From: Stenotrophomonas sp. ESTM1D_MKCIP4_1
GTDB lineage: Bacteria > Pseudomonadota > Gammaproteobacteria > Xanthomonadales > Xanthomonadaceae
DNA: 64,000 nt
Assembly: GCF_003086895.1 (NCBI RefSeq)
Contig: NZ_CP026004.1
Coordinates: 1,151,663-1,215,662, forward strand
Reading direction: 5' to 3'
The notes under the pieces were generated by a model. It did not search any database. It was not told where the DNA came from and saw nothing but the letters and a program-made list of their open reading frames with translations. The translations under genes and the position numbers were made by a program. Positions 61,438-64,000 of the stretch are shown one piece after another. Position 1 is the first letter of the stretch, and each line of letters begins with the position of its first letter.

Positions 61438-62723
61438 CGCTGCGCCTCCACCCAGCGCGCCACATCGGCAATCAGGGTGGCGTCCACATGACCGGGCTGG
61501 TTGTACTCCTTCAGCGAACTGGGGCCGCTGCCGGCCACGCCGATATGGTTGAGGGCAGGGTAGGCCTGCCACTGCACGTCCCTGCGATCGTTCAGTGCCT
61601 GCTTCCACAGCTGCCAGTCCGCATCGGGCACCTGGAAGTCGCGACCACCGTGCAGCATCAGCAGGGGCTTGTGCAGCGCCGCTGCGTCGGCACGTGCGTT
61701 GACCGCTTCGATGCTCTTCCAGAAGGTCTGCGGCACGCCCAGCGGCAGTTCGCTGGCGGCGACCGGCGCACTGCCGCGCGCAGCGGCGATCTGCGCGTCG
61801 AGCGTGTCCAGGAAGACCTGTTCCTGTGCGCTGATGTCACCGTCCAGGCTGAGCAGGTAGCGGTTCTGTTCGGGCAGCAGTTCCAGCAGGGTGCGTGCCG
61901 GGGCCGCCCACAGGATCGCGCCGCGAGCCTGTGGCCAGCGGCTGGCGATGCGCGGGGCCAGCATGCCGCCCTGGCTGTGGCCGAGCACGAACACGCGGCG
62001 GCCATCGATGTGCGGGCTGGCCGCCAGCGCAGTCAGCGCGGCCACCGCGTCGTCGGTGGTTTCGTCATCGACAGTGAAGGTGCCGCTGCGGAAATCCTGC
62101 GGGCGGGCGAAGGTGCGCTTGTCGTAGCGCAGCACGGCGATGCCCTGCGCGGCCAGGCCGCGGGCGAGATCGAGGAACGGGCGGCTGCCACCGATGGTTT
62201 CGTCGCGGTCCTGTGGGCCCGAGCCATGCACCAGTGCCACGGCCGGGAACGGACCCTTGCCCTTGGGCAGGGTCAGCGTGCCCGGCAGGGCGCCGCGCGC
62301 CTGCGGCACGCTGAAATCCGTCTCGGTGTAGTTCGCGTCGGCCGGCGGCGGCGCGGCCTTGGCCGCTGGGGCGGGGCGCAGCATCAGGCCGGCGACCTTG
62401 TCCTGCGCATCCACCGCGACCTGCGCCACCACCGCGCCGCTGGCGAACTGCAGCGGCACTTCCACCAGGTGCACGCCCTGCTGTTCGCTGCTGCGCGCGG
62501 TACCGCGCTGCTCCAGCGTTCCCAGCGATTGCCACAGCCCCTGCAGCCGCTCGGCCGGTACGGCCGCAGCCATCTGCGGGGTGAACATCGCTTCGGCCTC
62601 GGCAATGCGCCCGGCCTGCAGGTGGTCCAGCAGCTGCGTGGCGACCTGCTGCGGTTCGGCAGCCAGGGCGCCGCCGCTCAGGGCGGCCAGTGCGACGGCA
62701 AACAGGGTAGGGCGCAGGCGCAT
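61434..62723 (-). CDS. Secreted alpha/beta hydrolase with DUF3887 domain
   Basis: The 429-residue protein has a signal peptide (MRLRPTLFAVALAALSGGALA). A DUF3887-type NTF2-like region (to about 125) is followed by an alpha/beta hydrolase: VALVHGSGPQDRDETIGGSRPFLDLARGLAAQGIAVLRYDKRTF, GHSQGG with Ser250, LLMLHGGRDFQVPDADW for the acid and NHIGVAG for the histidine. Similar to YghX/YtaP-type esterases, substrate unknown. The ATG has AAGGAG eight bases upstream, inside the end of the preceding DUF4177 gene. A GTG six bases earlier is in frame but too close to that site. Confidence 0.88.
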   Translation of the reverse strand: MRLRPTLFAVALAALSGGALAAEPQQVATQLLDHLQAGRIAEAEAMFTPQMAAAVPAERLQGLWQSLGTLEQRGTARSSEQQGVHLVEVPLQFASGAVVAQVAVDAQDKVAGLMLRPAPAAKAAPPPADANYTETDFSVPQARGALPGTLTLPKGKGPFPAVALVHGSGPQDRDETIGGSRPFLDLARGLAAQGIAVLRYDKRTFARPQDFRSGTFTVDDETTDDAVAALTALAASPHIDGRRVFVLGHSQGGMLAPRIASRWPQARGAILWAAPARTLLELLPEQNRYLLSLDGDISAQEQVFLDTLDAQIAAARGSAPVAASELPLGVPQTFWKSIEAVNARADAAALHKPLLMLHGGRDFQVPDADWQLWKQALNDRRDVQWQAYPALNHIGVAGSGPSSLKEYNQPGHVDATLIADVARWVEAQR

Positions 62724-62725
62724 GG

Positions 62726-62905
62726 TCACAGCTCCTTCTTGAAGATCAGCATGGCCGGGCGCATCGGCGCCGGAATGATGATGTTGACCAGTTCCCAGCC
62801 GAGCTGGCCCTGGCGGCTCAGCTCAGCCTGGACCTCCTCCGGCTGGTGCACACCCATCCATGATGGTTTGACTTCGACAGTCAGGTAGCTCCAACGCTTG
62901 CTCAT
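62726..62905 (-). CDS. DUF4177 small protein (59 residues)
   Basis: The gene starts ATG at 62905 and encodes [16 protein letters not shown] and onward: [34 protein letters not shown]. The motif LSxxGxxGWELV is the DUF4177 signature of small, widely spread proteins of unknown function. Its start overlaps the preceding RHH gene by 4 bp, and its end holds the hydrolase ribosome site, so translation is coupled on both sides. Confidence 0.87.
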   Translation of the reverse strand: MSKRWSYLTVEVKPSWMGVHQPEEVQAELSRQGQLGWELVNIIIPAPMRPAMLIFKKEL

Positions 62906-63081
62906 TCCTTGTCCTCCGACGATGGCTTGGGTTTCGGCAGGCGTCCTGCCTTGCGCAGGGCGTCGCGCAGCACGTACTCGATCTGCGCGTTGAGGCTGCG
63001 CAACTCGTCGTCAGCCCAGCGCTGCGCGGCGGCCAGGACGTCGGCATTGATGCGCAGCGGGTAGGCTTTCTTCTCACTCAT
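62902..63081 (-). CDS. Ribbon-helix-helix (Arc-type) DNA-binding protein (59 residues)
   Basis: ATG at 63081 behind [24 protein letters not shown] is the basic ribbon, and [25 protein letters not shown] the two helices, close to Arc/HicB-type ribbon-helix-helix folds. A charged tail ([13 protein letters not shown]) follows. It is between the SPFH and DUF4177 genes. No toxin gene is next to it, so an antitoxin role is not supported and a local regulator role is possible. Confidence 0.87.
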   Translation of the reverse strand: MSEKKAYPLRINADVLAAAQRWADDELRSLNAQIEYVLRDALRKAGRLPKPKPSSEDKE

Positions 63082-63123
63082 GCAAGCTCCTGGCGGGGCG
63101 CCGGGGCGCCCCGTTGCGAGGGT

Positions 63124-64000
63124 TCAGTACAGCGAACCAGCGTTGACGATCGGCTGGGTGCCACGGTCCGAGCACAGCACGGTCAGCAGGTTGCTGACCA
63201 TGTGCGCCTTGCGTTCCTCATCCAGCTGCACCACGCCGTTCTTCTGCAGTTCGGCCAGCGCCATTTCCACCATGCCCACCGCACCGGCCACGATGCGGGT
63301 GCGCGCGGCGATCACCGCGTTGGCCTGCTGGCGCTGCAGCATGGCCTGGGCAATCTCGGCGGCGTAGGCCAGGTGGCTGATGCGCGCGTCGAGCACCTGC
63401 ACGCCGGCATCGGCCAGGCGCTCGGCCAGTTCGTTCTTCAGGTGCAGGGAAATTTCGTTGGCGTGGCTGCGCAGCGCCAACTGGCCGTCCTCATGCTGGT
63501 CGTACGGGTAGCTGGTGGCCATCGCGCGCAGGGCCGATTCGGACTGGATGTGCACGAAGCTTTCGTAGTCGTCCACGTTGTAGACCGCCTCGGAGGCGTC
63601 GATCACCTGCCAGACGATCACCGCGGCGATCTCGATCGGGCTGCCGTCCAGCTCGTTCACCTTCAGCTTGCCGCTCTCGAAATTGCGCACCCGCTGGCTG
63701 ACCCGGCGCTTGCTGTAGAAGGGGTTGTTCCAGCGCAGGCCGTTGTCCTTGACGGTGCCCACGTACTTGCCGAACAGGCTCAGCACCGCCGCCTGGTTGG
63801 GCTGCACGGTGTACAGGCCGGCCAGCGCGAAAATGGCCAGCGCTGCGATCACGACCCCGCCGAACAGCATCAGCAGGTTCGGCGAGCCGGCGGTCGCCTT
63901 GGCCGCGACGCCGAGCACGAACAGCGCTCCGCCAGCCAGCGCGACCAGCAGGGCGCCAGCAAGCGTGCTCAAGCCGTTGAGGGAGGAAAGCGACTTCTCT
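63124..64000 (-). CDS. SPFH/stomatin-domain membrane protein, 5' end outside the window
   Basis: The visible 292 codons include an N-terminal [11 protein letters not shown] segment, two hydrophobic helices and the SPFH domain ([48 protein letters not shown]). [47 protein letters not shown] forms the coiled coil. The frame stays open to base 64000, and homologues begin just before REKS, so only a few residues are missing. It is the first visible gene of the operon that continues to the M15 peptidase. SPFH proteins organise membrane microdomains; the partner is unknown. Confidence 0.9.
   Translation of the reverse strand, partial: EKSLSSLNGLSTLAGALLVALAGGALFVLGVAAKATAGSPNLLMLFGGVVIAALAIFALAGLYTVQPNQAAVLSLFGKYVGTVKDNGLRWNNPFYSKRRVSQRVRNFESGKLKVNELDGSPIEIAAVIVWQVIDASEAVYNVDDYESFVHIQSESALRAMATSYPYDQHEDGQLALRSHANEISLHLKNELAERLADAGVQVLDARISHLAYAAEIAQAMLQRQQANAVIAARTRIVAGAVGMVEMALAELQKNGVVQLDEERKAHMVSNLLTVLCSDRGTQPIVNAGSLY

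Noticed and set aside
62902..63081. The ribbon-helix-helix protein as antitoxin of a toxin-antitoxin pair
   Set aside because: The partner gene is DUF4177, not a RelE/HicA/PemK-type toxin, so the reading is not supported.

Overview
The window is about 67% GC and densely packed, and it carries many short palindromes that begin with GTAG (for example at 6919, 9117, 18651, 49287 and 59999). These are the SMAG-type REP elements of Stenotrophomonas. Gene content and protein sequences also fit Stenotrophomonas (Xanthomonadaceae), most likely the S. maltophilia complex. It reads as ordinary chromosome with several accessory-looking patches. I see no rRNA, tRNA, CRISPR array, transposase or prophage.

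Layout. 1-6914: tail of a LacI regulator, a small secreted protein, an AI-2E-type permease, a PNPOx-fold protein, an ArsR/DUF2867 pair, a DUF2975/HTH pair and a TerC-CBS protein. 6919-8380: SMAG array and a metallophosphoesterase. 8442-11991 (minus): an operon of DoxX, a secreted EF-hand protein with four EGKCG-type motifs, an MNIO (DUF692) enzyme, its DUF2063 partner and a ferric-reductase-like membrane protein. I read this as a copper-responsive, bufferin/HvfA-type peptide metallophore system. 12335-15783 (plus): the divergent operon, with an alpha/beta hydrolase, a thioredoxin-fold protein and an OmpR/EnvZ-type two-component system. The shared intergenic region holds three copies of a TACA-N6-TACA direct repeat. 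15942-18644: MHS-type permease, nucleoside hydrolase, small membrane protein.

18762-27302 (minus): a complete malonate decarboxylase operon (mdcA C D E G B H), a MatC-like transporter and a GntR regulator. 27303-27698 holds a dyad next to mdcA, a terminator and an 86-bp tandem composite repeat. Then come a TonB-dependent siderophore receptor and malate:quinone oxidoreductase. 32147-34765: a PAAR-metallopeptidase (probable type VI secretion effector) next to three paralogous secreted proteins that are good immunity candidates. 34827-37768: GNAT, a membrane protein, and the argP/lysE divergent pair.

37921-51567 looks like a peptide-use island: three tandem S9 peptidases, a POT transporter, a DUF1624-like membrane protein, an OPT transporter and a fourth S9 enzyme. 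51694-64000: a DUF819 permease, an HExxH protein with a duplicated gene end, minCDE plus a GNAT gene, a DesK/NarL-type two-component system, an SRPBCC/GyrI-like protein, DUF423, and a minus-strand operon running from an SPFH protein through two 59-residue proteins, a hydrolase and a PH-domain protein to an M15 peptidase. A second palindrome family (GGGGTCAGA...TCYGACCCC) sits at many gene ends, often in pairs.
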